Source: Acetatifactor sp.
Lineage (GTDB): Bacteria; Bacillota; Clostridia; Lachnospirales; Lachnospiraceae
DNA: 46,837 bases
Direction: 5' to 3'
NCBI GenBank assembly: GCA_029055435.1
Contig: JAIDDH010000151.1
Location: 1 to 46,837, forward strand
Notes under the pieces: model-generated
Database searches by the model: none
Seen by the model: only the letters and a program-made list of their open reading frames with translations
What the model was told of the DNA's origin: nothing
Shown here: positions 24,351 to 33,199 of the stretch, piece after piece
Layout of the letters: every line of letters starts with the position of its first letter
Numbering within the stretch: position 1 is the first letter of the stretch
Translations under genes and position numbers: made by a program

Positions 24351-26390
24351 TCACATTCCGCTCACGATCCTGTAATATGCATTGGAGGTAATCCGGTAGA
24401 CCAATGTGTAAAAAAGTGTAAAGATCAAAAATCCGGTCACTGTTGTCACCGCAAACAGCCCCACATTGTCCAAATTGAAGATTAACAGCAGCTGACATAT
24501 AGCGGGAAACGCAAACGCCAGATGCAGTCCGGCTCCCGCCAGCGGCAGGAAGAACACCGTCAGGAGCTGGGAATTGATACTCTTGCGTATCTCCCGTCTG
24601 GTCATCCCTACCTTCTGCATGATCTCAAATCTCCCCTGATCCTCGTATCCCTCAGATATCTGCTTATAGTAAATAATCAAAACCGTAGCAAAGACAAACA
24701 CAATGCTGAGCAATAATCCCAGATAGAACAGGCCTCCATTCAAACTGTAAAACTCTGCCCTCTCCATCGCTCTGCTCTCAATCTCGGAATTAAATCCATA
24801 CTGCCCCTGCATATCCTCACTCCAGAATATCCCTCTCAGCTTATAACATAACTCAATCTGCTCCTCTTCAGCGATATCCGTGTCAAAATCATAAATCCAC
24901 TGAAACTCCGGCTGATTGCTTCCCTCTCCCGAAATGCCAATCTCCCTCACGGCAGCTTCAAGATCCGGCACAAAGACAGTCATGACAGAAATTATAGACA
25001 TCTCTGCTTCTTCAGCATAGTCAAAGCGGTCTACAACTCCCTTGACCCGATAGGTCTTTCCATTTTCAAATGAGAGCGTATCCTGCTTATATTCCGCCTT
25101 ATTGATAGATAGCATCACCTCGTCTTCCGCCAGAATCTCTCTTCTCCCCATCAAGGCATTATAATCCTCTATGGAAACCAGATTGACCACGCTGACTCCC
25201 GCATAACCCGCGGCGTGCTCCATGGCCAATTTATTAATCTGTTCCTTATCCGTATATAGAACACTGCCATCCCGGTATCCTGCCAGTGACACGCTGCAGT
25301 ATTCTATGCAGTTCGTCGGTTCCGCGTCATACTCCCCTACAGCCTTACGGATTGTTTCCCGAAGCAGAACAAGCTTCTCCTCCTCAAAGTCCTCCATATC
25401 CTGCATATGAAACACCAGATTGCTCTCTCTGGGATAAATCCTCCACAGAGAATCCTCACTGCCAAAATACAGGCTCGTTGTGGAAGACAGCATCACCAAT
25501 ACCATGGTAGCCAGAATACAGATGGATGCCAGTCCCGCCCCGTTCCGTTTCATACGATACACCATGGATGACACTGACACAAAATGCTCCGCTCTGTAAT
25601 AATAGTTCTTTTGCTTTTGAAGGATTCGGCAAAACACCACAGAACCTGCTATCATCAAAAGATAGGTTCCCCCGATGACCAGAATCACCGCCACAAAAAA
25701 ATACAACATCGCATAAACCGGATTGTCCGCCGTCACCGCGATATAATATCCTCCGCCCAGAAGCGCGACGCCGACGATCCCCAGAAGCCAATTTGCCCTG
25801 GGCGGTTTCTCTCCCATATTTTCACTGTGCACAAGTGATATGGCGCTTGTAAAATGCACCTGAAACAACGCATTCATAAACAACAGGAAAAAGATCACGC
25901 CAAAAACCTTCCCCGCATCCCCTATGGCCTCCCCGGATATGGAAAGGCTGTAATCAACTTCACCGCGCAAAATTCGTATCAGCCCCAATTCCGCCAGCTT
26001 GGAAAAAAGCATCCCTGCGCCAAGACCGATTCCAAGGGAGAGCACGGCGATAAACAAAGTCTCACAGAGGAGAAGTATCCCGATATTTCGCTTACCCATG
26101 CCAAGAATATTATAGAGACCAAATTCTTTTTTCCTGCGCCGTATCAAAAAGGAATTGGTATAAAACAGGAAAATACCTGCAAAAAACGCAATCACACCGC
26201 TGCCCAGCCTGAGGAATTCCCGAACCACACTTGCACCCCTCACCGCTTTCACCGCCTCACCGCGGCACAAAAACACAATGATATAGTACATCATCACCAT
26301 CCCTATACAGGTCAGGATATAGGGGAGATACATTCTCTTATTCTTGCGGATACCATCCAGAGCAAGCCTTGGATAAAAAAACAACTTCAT
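24351..26390 (-). CDS. BceB-like ABC transporter permease (FtsX-type)
   Basis: A 679-residue permease with about ten membrane helices: seven before residue 310, a large extracellular domain of about 240 residues between helices 7 and 8, then three at the C terminus. This layout is typical of BceB-type permeases, which pair with BceS kinases and give resistance to lipid II-binding peptides such as bacitracin. It overlaps the ATPase gene by four bases (ATGA). The extracellular domain is divergent, so the peptide specificity cannot be predicted. The cognate two-component system is probably the one at 29290-31016. Confidence 0.88.
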   Translation of the reverse strand: MKLFFYPRLALDGIRKNKRMYLPYILTCIGMVMMYYIIVFLCRGEAVKAVRGASVVREFLRLGSGVIAFFAGIFLFYTNSFLIRRRKKEFGLYNILGMGKRNIGILLLCETLFIAVLSLGIGLGAGMLFSKLAELGLIRILRGEVDYSLSISGEAIGDAGKVFGVIFFLLFMNALFQVHFTSAISLVHSENMGEKPPRANWLLGIVGVALLGGGYYIAVTADNPVYAMLYFFVAVILVIGGTYLLMIAGSVVFCRILQKQKNYYYRAEHFVSVSSMVYRMKRNGAGLASICILATMVLVMLSSTTSLYFGSEDSLWRIYPRESNLVFHMQDMEDFEEEKLVLLRETIRKAVGEYDAEPTNCIEYCSVSLAGYRDGSVLYTDKEQINKLAMEHAAGYAGVSVVNLVSIEDYNALMGRREILAEDEVMLSINKAEYKQDTLSFENGKTYRVKGVVDRFDYAEEAEMSIISVMTVFVPDLEAAVREIGISGEGSNQPEFQWIYDFDTDIAEEEQIELCYKLRGIFWSEDMQGQYGFNSEIESRAMERAEFYSLNGGLFYLGLLLSIVFVFATVLIIYYKQISEGYEDQGRFEIMQKVGMTRREIRKSINSQLLTVFFLPLAGAGLHLAFAFPAICQLLLIFNLDNVGLFAVTTVTGFLIFTLFYTLVYRITSNAYYRIVSGM

Positions 26391-27151
26391 CGCTTTTCAC
26401 CTCCTGTCGCAAGCAAAGTGAGCGTATCCGAAATCTTCTGATACATCCGTTCATTGCTGTCCTCACCCCGATAAATCTGGTGAAACACCTCCCCGTCTTT
26501 GATAAACAGCACTCTGTTAGCGGAGCTTGCCGCCTTCACGGAATGCGTCACCATAAGAATCGTCTGTCCAGACTTATTGATTTCGCCGAACAGCCGTAAC
26601 AGCTCCTCTGTAGACTTGGAGTCCAGCGCTCCAGTGGGCTCGTCGGCCAGAATCAGTCTTGGATTGGTAATGATAGCGCGGGCCACCGCCGCCCTCTGCT
26701 TCTGCCCGCCCGAAATCTCATAAGGATATTTCTTCAAAAGCTGTACGAGCCCCAATCTGTCAGCAACGGGCGCAAGCCGCTCCTGCATCTTACGCCATGG
26801 TGTCCCCGCCAGCACAAGAGGAAGATAAATATTGTCCTCCACAGTGAATGTATCCAACAGATTAAAATCCTGAAACACAAATCCCAGATTATCCCGCCGA
26901 AACGCCGAGACCGCAGACTCCTTGATCCGGGCAATATCCTTCCCGTCCAATACCACCTTTCCGCCTGTTGGCCGATCCAGCGCCGCAAGAATATTTAAGA
27001 GCGTAGTCTTTCCCGAGCCGGACTCACCCATGATAGCTGTGTACTCGCCCTCTTCCACGCTGAAATTCACATTTTTCAGAGCCTCTACTTTGCTGCCTCC
27101 AAAGCGGGTGGTATAAACTTTTTTAAGCCCGCTCACTTCCAAAATACTCAT
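26387..27151 (-). CDS. BceA-like ABC transporter ATPase
   Basis: A 254-residue nucleotide-binding subunit with Walker A GESGSGKTT, Q-loop VFQDFNLLDTFTVEDNIYLP, signature ISGGQKQRAAVARAI, Walker B LILADEPTGALDSKS and switch His in MVTHSVKAA. It belongs to the MacB/LolD/BceA group that works with FtsX-type permeases, here the next gene. GGAGGATA precedes the ATG. A BceR-type inverted repeat lies about 160 bases upstream (27308-27323) with TATGAT at 27254-27249, so induction by a BceR-like regulator is likely. Confidence 0.93.
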   Translation of the reverse strand: MSILEVSGLKKVYTTRFGGSKVEALKNVNFSVEEGEYTAIMGESGSGKTTLLNILAALDRPTGGKVVLDGKDIARIKESAVSAFRRDNLGFVFQDFNLLDTFTVEDNIYLPLVLAGTPWRKMQERLAPVADRLGLVQLLKKYPYEISGGQKQRAAVARAIITNPRLILADEPTGALDSKSTEELLRLFGEINKSGQTILMVTHSVKAASSANRVLFIKDGEVFHQIYRGEDSNERMYQKISDTLTLLATGGEKR

Positions 27152-27307
27152 CGCAATATCCTCCGTCCGTCTTTTTTGAATGCCGCCCGCTTTCCTCCCG
27201 CATCATAAAAACCTAATATACGGAGAGTCCGCACTGCATCCTATACGGATCATAACAAAAAGGGAAATGCAGCTCCATCGAATCAGCTTACACTTCCCGC
27301 AATAAAA

Positions 27308-27323
27308 CTTACATTATTGTAAG
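27308..27323 (-). promoter_or_regulatory. BceR-type operator upstream of the ABC transporter
   Basis: CTTACA-TTAT-TGTAAG is a perfect inverted repeat containing TTACA-N4-TGTAA, the pattern described for BceR-like response regulators in Firmicutes. It is centred about 73 bases upstream of the start site implied by TATGAT (27254-27249), a usual distance for this activator. The -35 box is poor, as expected for an activated promoter. Confidence 0.7.
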
Positions 27324-27698
27324 AAATCATGTGCTTAAATACCTTTTCTATTCAGTCTTTTTATCCCGGTGTATATAATCTTATCAATCTATTTTTTCTC
27401 TTAAGAGTCTATTTTCTATCAAAGAAATATTACTCATAAAGACATTTATATACCGTGCCAATGATTTTCCTATTCCAAATAGCATAAATGATTATTTTCA
27501 ATAAAACTGCTCATTTGAATCGTATTATATATCATAGCATAACTATATTTTATTTTCCATGTTTTTTGCATACATTATCCCCTCCCTGTAATGCTTTTTA
27601 CTATTAGCAATCCTTACGATGAATGCAGGGCAGATTCGTATATCCCGCACCAGGGCGTTCTTTTGTATATACAAGAGCTATGTCACGTACATTCTGTA
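27324..27698. other. AT-rich intergenic region
   Basis: No gene of normal size. On the minus strand AGGGAGGGG precedes an ATG at 27575 that opens only ten codons (MYAKNMENKI, stop at 27543), a possible relic or leader peptide. Composition is like the insert to its right and unlike the BceAB genes. Confidence 0.4.
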
Positions 27699-27727
27699 TT
27701 GCATGCATGTGGACAATATAGTATAAT
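27699..27727 (+). promoter_or_regulatory. Promoter of the lipoprotein nuclease gene
   Basis: TTGCAT (27699-27704), 17 bases, TATAAT (27722-27727). It is followed by AAAGGG and the ATG at 27757. Confidence 0.72.
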
Positions 27728-27756
27728 ATACTAAAATTACAAAGGGACTATAGAAA

Positions 27757-28887
27757 ATGAAAAAGCTGCAAATAGGAATATTAGCATTAATTTTATCAAT
27801 TGCATTATCTGCATGTGGACAACTGCCAGCAACAAATTCTATAGACTCCTCTTCTGCAATCTCTTACGAAACTGAATCACAAGAGGAGAAAACTTTAGAA
27901 AACTCATCTGAAATTGTACCTTTACCCTCTTCCCAAGAAACTTTTCAAGTACAACATAAAGAAAATGTTGAACCAGACAATCTAATGTCTGAAATTACAT
28001 TTTCTATTGACGATGTCGCTTCATATTCCGGTCAGCCATATGTGACCGCAAATAATAATGTCCCCTACTTTCTGGAAAGTGAATTGACTACCGAATCTTT
28101 TGAAGTATACAGTGATTTAGACGATTTAGGAAGATGCGGAGTCGCCTATGCAAATATTTGCATTGATATTATGCCAACGGAAGAACGTGGAGAAATCGGT
28201 CAAATTAAACCATCCGGATGGCATACCGTTAAACATAATGGCATCATTGATGGTAATTATCTGTACAATCGCTGTCATCTTATAGCTTATCAACTGGCTG
28301 GTGAAAATGCTAATGAGAAAAATCTGATTACAGGTACAAGATATTTAAATACTGAGGGGATGCTGCCCTTTGAAAACATGGTAGCCGATTATGTGAAAGC
28401 AACCGGAAATCATGTTTTATATCGTGTTACACCCATATTTGAAGAAGAAAATCTTGTTGCATCCGGTGTCTTGATGGAAGCAGAATCTGTTGAAGACAAG
28501 GGTGAAAATATCCAATTTTGCGTATACGTATATAATGTGCAACCCGGAATTGCCATTGACTATTTAACAGGGGAAAGCAGTTTAGTCAAAGACTCGCCAG
28601 TGACACAGACGGAAGAAACTCCTAAACCACAAATTCAGGAGGAAACACAGCCAGCTCCACAAGCTGCTCCTGAAGTAAATACCCCTTCTGATGTTGAAAC
28701 TCCGCAGGTAACAGAGTCTGAACCGCAAGGTACAACCTATATACTAAATACAAATACGAAGAAATTTCATTATCCATCTTGTTCCAGCGTAAATCAGATG
28801 AAAGACAAGAATAAACAAGCATATACTGGGAATAGAGAAGATGTAATTTCACAAGGTTATGCGCCATGTAAGAGATGTAACCCATAA
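27757..28887 (+). CDS. Lipoprotein DNA/RNA non-specific endonuclease with C-terminal zinc-binding-like domain
   Basis: A 376-residue protein. The signal peptide ends in the lipobox LSAC (Cys20), so it should be anchored outside the cell. A Ser/Glu-rich linker follows, then an EndA/Spd-like nuclease domain (about 85-255, Endonuclea_NS_2 type) with the beta-beta-alpha-metal motif YLYNRCHLIAYQ (His about 173) and AGENANEKNLITGTRYLN. The usual NRSHLIA or DRGHLIA has Cys here. A Pro/Gln/Glu linker leads to an Ada-like domain of about 50 residues (TNTKKFHYPSCSSVNQM to APCKRCNP) whose Cys and His could bind zinc. It may serve nutrient scavenging, DNA uptake or competition. The gene is AT-rich and lies between bceAB and bceRS, suggesting transfer. 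Confidence 0.85.
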   Translation: MKKLQIGILALILSIALSACGQLPATNSIDSSSAISYETESQEEKTLENSSEIVPLPSSQETFQVQHKENVEPDNLMSEITFSIDDVASYSGQPYVTANNNVPYFLESELTTESFEVYSDLDDLGRCGVAYANICIDIMPTEERGEIGQIKPSGWHTVKHNGIIDGNYLYNRCHLIAYQLAGENANEKNLITGTRYLNTEGMLPFENMVADYVKATGNHVLYRVTPIFEEENLVASGVLMEAESVEDKGENIQFCVYVYNVQPGIAIDYLTGESSLVKDSPVTQTEETPKPQIQEETQPAPQAAPEVNTPSDVETPQVTESEPQGTTYILNTNTKKFHYPSCSSVNQMKDKNKQAYTGNREDVISQGYAPCKRCNP

Positions 28888-29022
28888 TTGTAAAATATTA
28901 GTCTATTATTGCTTTGTTCCTGATAATTAATTAGACTTTGCCTCCTTGTTATGATATACTATATACACTGCAGGTTCAGATAGCAAAAACAGCAATCATC
29001 ACAATAGGAAAGGAATGATCTC

Positions 29023-29271
29023 ATGGCATTAACAAATGAAGATTTACAGGCAATAGCATCATTGATGGATACAAAGTTAAGCCCCATTAATAACAGGCTT
29101 GATAAACTTGAGTCTGAAATGTCTGCATTGAAAGTCGGTCAAATAGAGCTAAAAAAAGAAATGCGGGAGACAAAGGACAAAGTATCTGCCACTTATGATT
29201 TAGCTCTTGATGCATGGGGACAAAGCACAGAAAACAGACGTTGGCTTGAAAGCGAAAAGGCCCTAGGCTAA
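29023..29271 (+). CDS. Small coiled-coil protein, unknown function
   Basis: An 82-residue cytosolic protein. Residues about 15-55 form a heptad-rich helix (LSPINNRLDKLESEMSALK and onward through ELKKEMRETKDKV), and the end is NRRWLESEKALG. AGGAAAGGAA precedes the ATG. It stands alone between the nuclease gene and the convergent histidine kinase gene. Proteins of this size with a single coiled coil are common in Firmicutes and mobile regions; no role is known to me. Confidence 0.65.
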   Translation: MALTNEDLQAIASLMDTKLSPINNRLDKLESEMSALKVGQIELKKEMRETKDKVSATYDLALDAWGQSTENRRWLESEKALG

Positions 29272-29289
29272 CAGATACTAATCAGAATG

Positions 29290-30285
29290 TCATTCCTCCA
29301 TATGTTTTAAATCATATTGTTCCAAGTCCATTCGGATGATAGTTCCCCGCCCCATCTCAGATTCGGCACTGATCCTTATACCCAGACTGTCGCAGATTCT
29401 GCGGCACAGATAAAGTCCCAGTCCGCTTGCCTGCTTATCCCGCCTGCCGTTATATCCGGTGTAGCCCTTCTCAAAAATGCGAGGCAGATCCTCCGGCGCA
29501 ATCCCTATGCCCGTATCTTCAATACAGAGTATTTTCGGCGCTTGCAGATAGATTTTGACACTGCCCTCCCGTGTATATTTCAACGCATTGGATAAAATCT
29601 GCTCCATGCAAAAAGAAAACCACTTCTCATCAGTGATAATCTTCTCTCTTATGGGCTCATAACAAAGCCGTATCTTCCTCTCTATGAATTCTATGGAAAA
29701 CTTCTTTACCGACTGTCTGATTATCTTATCCAAGTCGCACTCTCTGAACACATAATCACTGCTCTCGGAGTCCATCCGCAAAAATGCCAGCACCATTCCC
29801 ACATACTGCTCTATCCGGAATAACTCCGCCGAAAGCTTTCTGGCCAGAGCCGTATCCTCATTCTGCAGCACCAGTTTCATAGAGGATATAGGCGTCTTGA
29901 TCTGATGCACCCAGACAGTATAGTAATCCGTCATCTCCTGATATCTCATCCATGAGGCGGTTTCCAGTTCCGCCACTTCACTCCGCAAAGCCGCTATTAT
30001 TTTCTGATAATCTTCATCCTCCACACTGTCGATATCCGGCATGTCTGAAATCATTGCCGCCGTCAACTTCTCTATCGCAGCAAGCTTTGCATGCTTTTGT
30101 CTCACCCGAACCAAATCGGCCGCCACAAACACTACTCCCAGCACAATGCAGACCAGCGCCGGATAAAACACTGCCTCCACCGGTAGCCGATACAGATAAA
30201 ATGTAAAAGCAAATACCGCGCAAAAGAGCGAACATGCCAAAATCCCTTTCCTGTGCTGACGCAAATATGCCCGCAAGAGCTTCAA
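29290..30285 (-). CDS. BceS-like sensor histidine kinase
   Basis: A 331-residue kinase with two closely spaced N-terminal membrane helices (about 15-33 and 37-58) and almost no extracellular loop, the intramembrane-sensing form typical of BceS, which reads the state of its transporter. The phosphoacceptor His lies in VWVHQIKTPISS (about 128), the N box in EQILSNALKYT, and the G boxes in DTGIGIAPEDL and GLGLYLCRR. AGGAGGT precedes the start. It follows its response regulator gene by 59 bases. Its expected partner is the BceAB transporter at 24351-27151, about 2.1 kb away behind the inserted nuclease and coiled-coil genes. Confidence 0.92.
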   Translation of the reverse strand: MKLLRAYLRQHRKGILACSLFCAVFAFTFYLYRLPVEAVFYPALVCIVLGVVFVAADLVRVRQKHAKLAAIEKLTAAMISDMPDIDSVEDEDYQKIIAALRSEVAELETASWMRYQEMTDYYTVWVHQIKTPISSMKLVLQNEDTALARKLSAELFRIEQYVGMVLAFLRMDSESSDYVFRECDLDKIIRQSVKKFSIEFIERKIRLCYEPIREKIITDEKWFSFCMEQILSNALKYTREGSVKIYLQAPKILCIEDTGIGIAPEDLPRIFEKGYTGYNGRRDKQASGLGLYLCRRICDSLGIRISAESEMGRGTIIRMDLEQYDLKHMEE

Positions 30286-30344
30286 ACTTATACCTCCTGT
30301 CCGCTTTCATGACATGACTTTAATGCCTTAACATCAATAAAATT

Positions 30345-31016
30345 TTATTCCACCAGATACCCCACGCCAAACTTCGTCTGAATAAAATGCTCCAATCCCG
30401 CTGCATCCAGTTTCTTCCTCAAGCGGTTTACATTTACCGTCAGTGTATTCTCATCCACGAACTGCTCCGTCTCCCACAGTCGTTCCATCAGCTTCTCTCT
30501 GCTGACTACACTGCCCTTACTCTCCATTAGACACAGAAGAATGCGGTACTCATTCTGGGTCAACGGAATTCTCTCCTCCCCAAACGTGAGAGTATTGTCC
30601 CCCATATTCAAAAAGGCTCCCCTGTGCTCCAGCACGGGAACCGTTCCTGCGAAGTCATAACTGCGCCGAAGAAGTGCCTGAATCTTGGCCATCAGTACAT
30701 TCCGGTCAAAGGGCTTTGGCACAAAATCATCTGCCCCCATATTCATCGCCATAATGATATTCATATTGTCTGCGGCAGAGGATAAAAAAACAATAGGTAC
30801 ATTGGATACTTTACGTATCTCCCTGCACCAGTAATATCCGTCATAAAATGGCAGTGTGATATCCAGCAGAATGATATGAGGCTGAAAGCGCGCATATTCT
30901 GCCATCACCTCTCTGAAATCCTCCGCAATCAAAGCCTCCATATCCCACTTTTCCACCCACGCTTTCATCTCATTGGCTATGCCAAAATCGTCCTCCACAA
31001 TCAACAATCTGTACAC
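30345..31016 (-). CDS. BceR-like OmpR-family response regulator
   Basis: A 223-residue regulator. The receiver domain has the acidic pair in LLIVEDD, the phosphoacceptor Asp in ILLDITLPFYDG, Ser in VFLSSA and Lys in FVPKPF. The C-terminal winged helix (about 130-223) contains LTQNEYRILLCLMESKGSVV and ENTLTVNVNRLRKKL. I chose the GTG at 31016 because GAGAGGAG precedes it; the in-frame GTG at 31043 lies inside trpF. It starts seven bases after the trpF stop, so purF, trpF and this two-component system may share a transcript. The operator at 27308-27323 is its likely target. Confidence 0.92.
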   Translation of the reverse strand: MYRLLIVEDDFGIANEMKAWVEKWDMEALIAEDFREVMAEYARFQPHIILLDITLPFYDGYYWCREIRKVSNVPIVFLSSAADNMNIIMAMNMGADDFVPKPFDRNVLMAKIQALLRRSYDFAGTVPVLEHRGAFLNMGDNTLTFGEERIPLTQNEYRILLCLMESKGSVVSREKLMERLWETEQFVDENTLTVNVNRLRKKLDAAGLEHFIQTKFGVGYLVE

Positions 31017-31023
31017 GAGGCCG

Positions 31024-31626
31024 TCACTCCTCTCTCCGCGCACACTTCACAAAAGCGTCAATACGCGCTACATCCTTCCCGTTTCCGTCCGGATATTCCA
31101 CCCCTGAAGAGACATCCACTCCGTCCGGCTTCACGAAAGCTATGGCCTCCGCCACATTCTCCGCGCACAGCCCACCCGCCAGGATGAAAAGTTTTCCGTC
31201 CCGGGGCAGGCTCTTCACCAGATTCCAGTCAAACGCCTTCCCGCTCCCCGGCTCGCAGGCGTCGAACACATAGCCTATAATCTGCGGACAGCTTTGATAA
31301 TATGGCAGTTCCTCCATATCCTTGATGTTGAATGCCTTAAACACCGGCAGCACGTCCAGCGCACCCGGCTGTATCTCTCCGTGGATCTGCACATAATCAA
31401 ATCCCGCCTCCGCTGCCTGTCTCACCTGCTCCGCCGTGGGCGATACTGTAACGGCGACCCGCTTGATATCAGGCGAGAGCGCCTCCAGAATCGGCTTTGC
31501 GGACTCGATGCTCATATTGCGTCTGCTCTTTTCATAAAAGAGTATAAGGCCCGCATAATCCACCTGATTTTTATTCAGATATTCCGCTTCCCTCACATCC
31601 GTGAGGCCGCATATCTTGATTTGCAT
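31024..31626 (-). CDS. trpF: Phosphoribosylanthranilate isomerase
   Basis: A 200-residue TIM-barrel enzyme of tryptophan synthesis that isomerises N-(5-phosphoribosyl)anthranilate. The general base Cys is in IKICGLTD near the N terminus and the catalytic Asp in GVDVSSGVEY near residue 182. LAGGLCAENV is a phosphate-binding strand-turn. It is not next to other trp genes but between purF (23 bases) and the response regulator (7 bases). A solitary trpF beside purine genes is unusual; the enzyme shares the phosphoribosylamine chemistry of that pathway, but no functional link is shown. Confidence 0.93.
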   Translation of the reverse strand: MQIKICGLTDVREAEYLNKNQVDYAGLILFYEKSRRNMSIESAKPILEALSPDIKRVAVTVSPTAEQVRQAAEAGFDYVQIHGEIQPGALDVLPVFKAFNIKDMEELPYYQSCPQIIGYVFDACEPGSGKAFDWNLVKSLPRDGKLFILAGGLCAENVAEAIAFVKPDGVDVSSGVEYPDGNGKDVARIDAFVKCARREE

Positions 31627-31649
31627 ACAACACCCCCGCCTTATCAGGC

Positions 31650-33098
31650 TTAACTATTATACTCCCCGCGGATATCCTCCGTGGGCGGCGTCAATGGATA
31701 ACTGCCCGTAAAGCACCCTCTGCAGATACCCAGTCCGTTTACCATTTCATCCAGACGTTCGATGCGCAGATAAGCCAAGCTGTCCGCGCCGATTATGTCC
31801 CTGATCTCCTCTGTGCTGTGATTGTAGGCAATCAGTTGCTCTCTGGCAGGCACGTCTGTGCCAAAATAACAGGGCCAGAGAAAAGGCGGCGAACTCACAC
31901 GCATATGTACTTCGCGCGCTCCGGCCTCCCTGAGCATCCTCACAATCCTGTCAGATGTGGTGCCCCGCACGATGCTGTCGTCGATCATAATGACGCGTTT
32001 GCCCTCCACAGCCTCGCGGATGGGATTGAGCTTCACCTGCACCCCGCTCTCACGGTTTTTCTGACCGGGACTGATAAAAGTCCTGCCCACATAAGTATTT
32101 TTCATAAAAGCGATGCCATAGGGAATTCCCGACTGCATGGAATAGCCCATGGCCGCACAATTGCCAGATTCCGGCACTCCCACCACAAGATCCGCGTCCA
32201 CCGGGGAATCCATGGCCAGAAATTTCCCCGCCATAATCCTGGCGTGATAGACACTGGTGTTGTCCAGAATACTGTCCGGTCTGGCAAAATAGATATATTC
32301 AAACACACACCGGGCGTGCTGCTCTTTGGGAATGACATGGCTCTTGTCGGACTCCACGCCCTTCTCCGGGGAAATAGTCACAATCTCTCCGGGCTCCACG
32401 TCCCGGATGAAATCTGCACCCACCGTGTCCAAGGCACAGCTCTCGCTGGCAAGCATCCATGTATTGCCCCGTCTGCCGATGCACAGGGGTCTGAAGCCAT
32501 ATGGGTCTCTGGCGCCGATTAACTTTCTGGGAGACATGATTGCCAGCGAGTACGCGCCCTTGATCTTTTTCATGGCACGTCCCACGGCCTCCTCCACGCT
32601 CTTTGCATGCAGGCGCTCTCTGGCGATGTGATATGCGATGACCTCCGAATCGATGGTGGTCTGAAAGATGGCGCCGGTATATTCCAGCTCCCTGCGAAGC
32701 TGCGGCGCATTGATGAGATTGCCGTTGTGGGCAAGCCCCAGCGTGCCCTTCACATAATTCAGAACCAGTGGCTGGGCATTCTCTCTGGTGGAGCTGCCCG
32801 CGGTGGAATACCTCACATGCCCCACGCCGATGTCACCCTTCAGACGCTCCAACTGCTCCGCGGTAAACGCCTCGTTTACCAGTCCCATATCCTTGGAGGA
32901 AAGGACCCTCCCCTTGGGGCCGCCGGTGTCGCTGACCGCGATGCCGCAGCTCTCCTGCCCTCTGTGCTGCAGGGCCAGCAATCCGTAATAGATGGTGGCG
33001 GACACATCCCCGCCGTCGAAATCATAGGCTCCGAAGACCCCGCACTCCTCCCGCAGTTTGTCCTGCGGCTGCATCTGAACATGAATATCGTCCCTCAT
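31650..33098 (-). CDS. purF: Amidophosphoribosyltransferase (canonical)
   Basis: A 482-residue enzyme making 5-phosphoribosylamine, the committed step of purine synthesis. An 18-residue propeptide precedes Cys19 in EECGVFGAYD, which becomes the glutaminase nucleophile after cleavage. The glutaminase site is complete (HVRYSTAGSS, LAHNGNL). The PRPP loop reads VIMIDDSIVRGTTSDR. Cluster cysteines of the Bacillus type are present (ARCVFEYIYF, WPCYFGTD, CRGC). GGGAGGGAA lies nine bases before the ATG. It contrasts with the paralogue at 20843-22249, which has lost the nucleophile. Confidence 0.97.
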   Translation of the reverse strand: MRDDIHVQMQPQDKLREECGVFGAYDFDGGDVSATIYYGLLALQHRGQESCGIAVSDTGGPKGRVLSSKDMGLVNEAFTAEQLERLKGDIGVGHVRYSTAGSSTRENAQPLVLNYVKGTLGLAHNGNLINAPQLRRELEYTGAIFQTTIDSEVIAYHIARERLHAKSVEEAVGRAMKKIKGAYSLAIMSPRKLIGARDPYGFRPLCIGRRGNTWMLASESCALDTVGADFIRDVEPGEIVTISPEKGVESDKSHVIPKEQHARCVFEYIYFARPDSILDNTSVYHARIMAGKFLAMDSPVDADLVVGVPESGNCAAMGYSMQSGIPYGIAFMKNTYVGRTFISPGQKNRESGVQVKLNPIREAVEGKRVIMIDDSIVRGTTSDRIVRMLREAGAREVHMRVSSPPFLWPCYFGTDVPAREQLIAYNHSTEEIRDIIGADSLAYLRIERLDEMVNGLGICRGCFTGSYPLTPPTEDIRGEYNS

Positions 33099-33148
33099 GT
33101 CTCATTCCCTCCCATGCTCCGGCCGGCCTCTGAGAGACCGCATCCGGT

Positions 33149-33199
33149 GTGATTGTTCCCGCAAGGCGGACAGTGCCGCCCCGCGCTCTCTCCAATCAC
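33149..33199 (-). other. Stem-loop structure in the purC-purF gap
   Basis: GTGATTG (33149-33155) and CAATCAC (33193-33199) pair around an inner hairpin GGCGG-ACAGTG-CCGCC (33165-33180), in the 173-base non-coding gap before purF. There is no U-run after it, so it is not an ordinary terminator. It could be a leader structure of the purF transcript. I do not recognise a known riboswitch. Confidence 0.4.

Noticed and set aside
27216..27250. Direct repeat TATACGGA twice within 35 bases upstream of the BceA-like gene
   Set aside because: Only eight bases, one copy overlaps the -10 region; not enough to claim a binding site.
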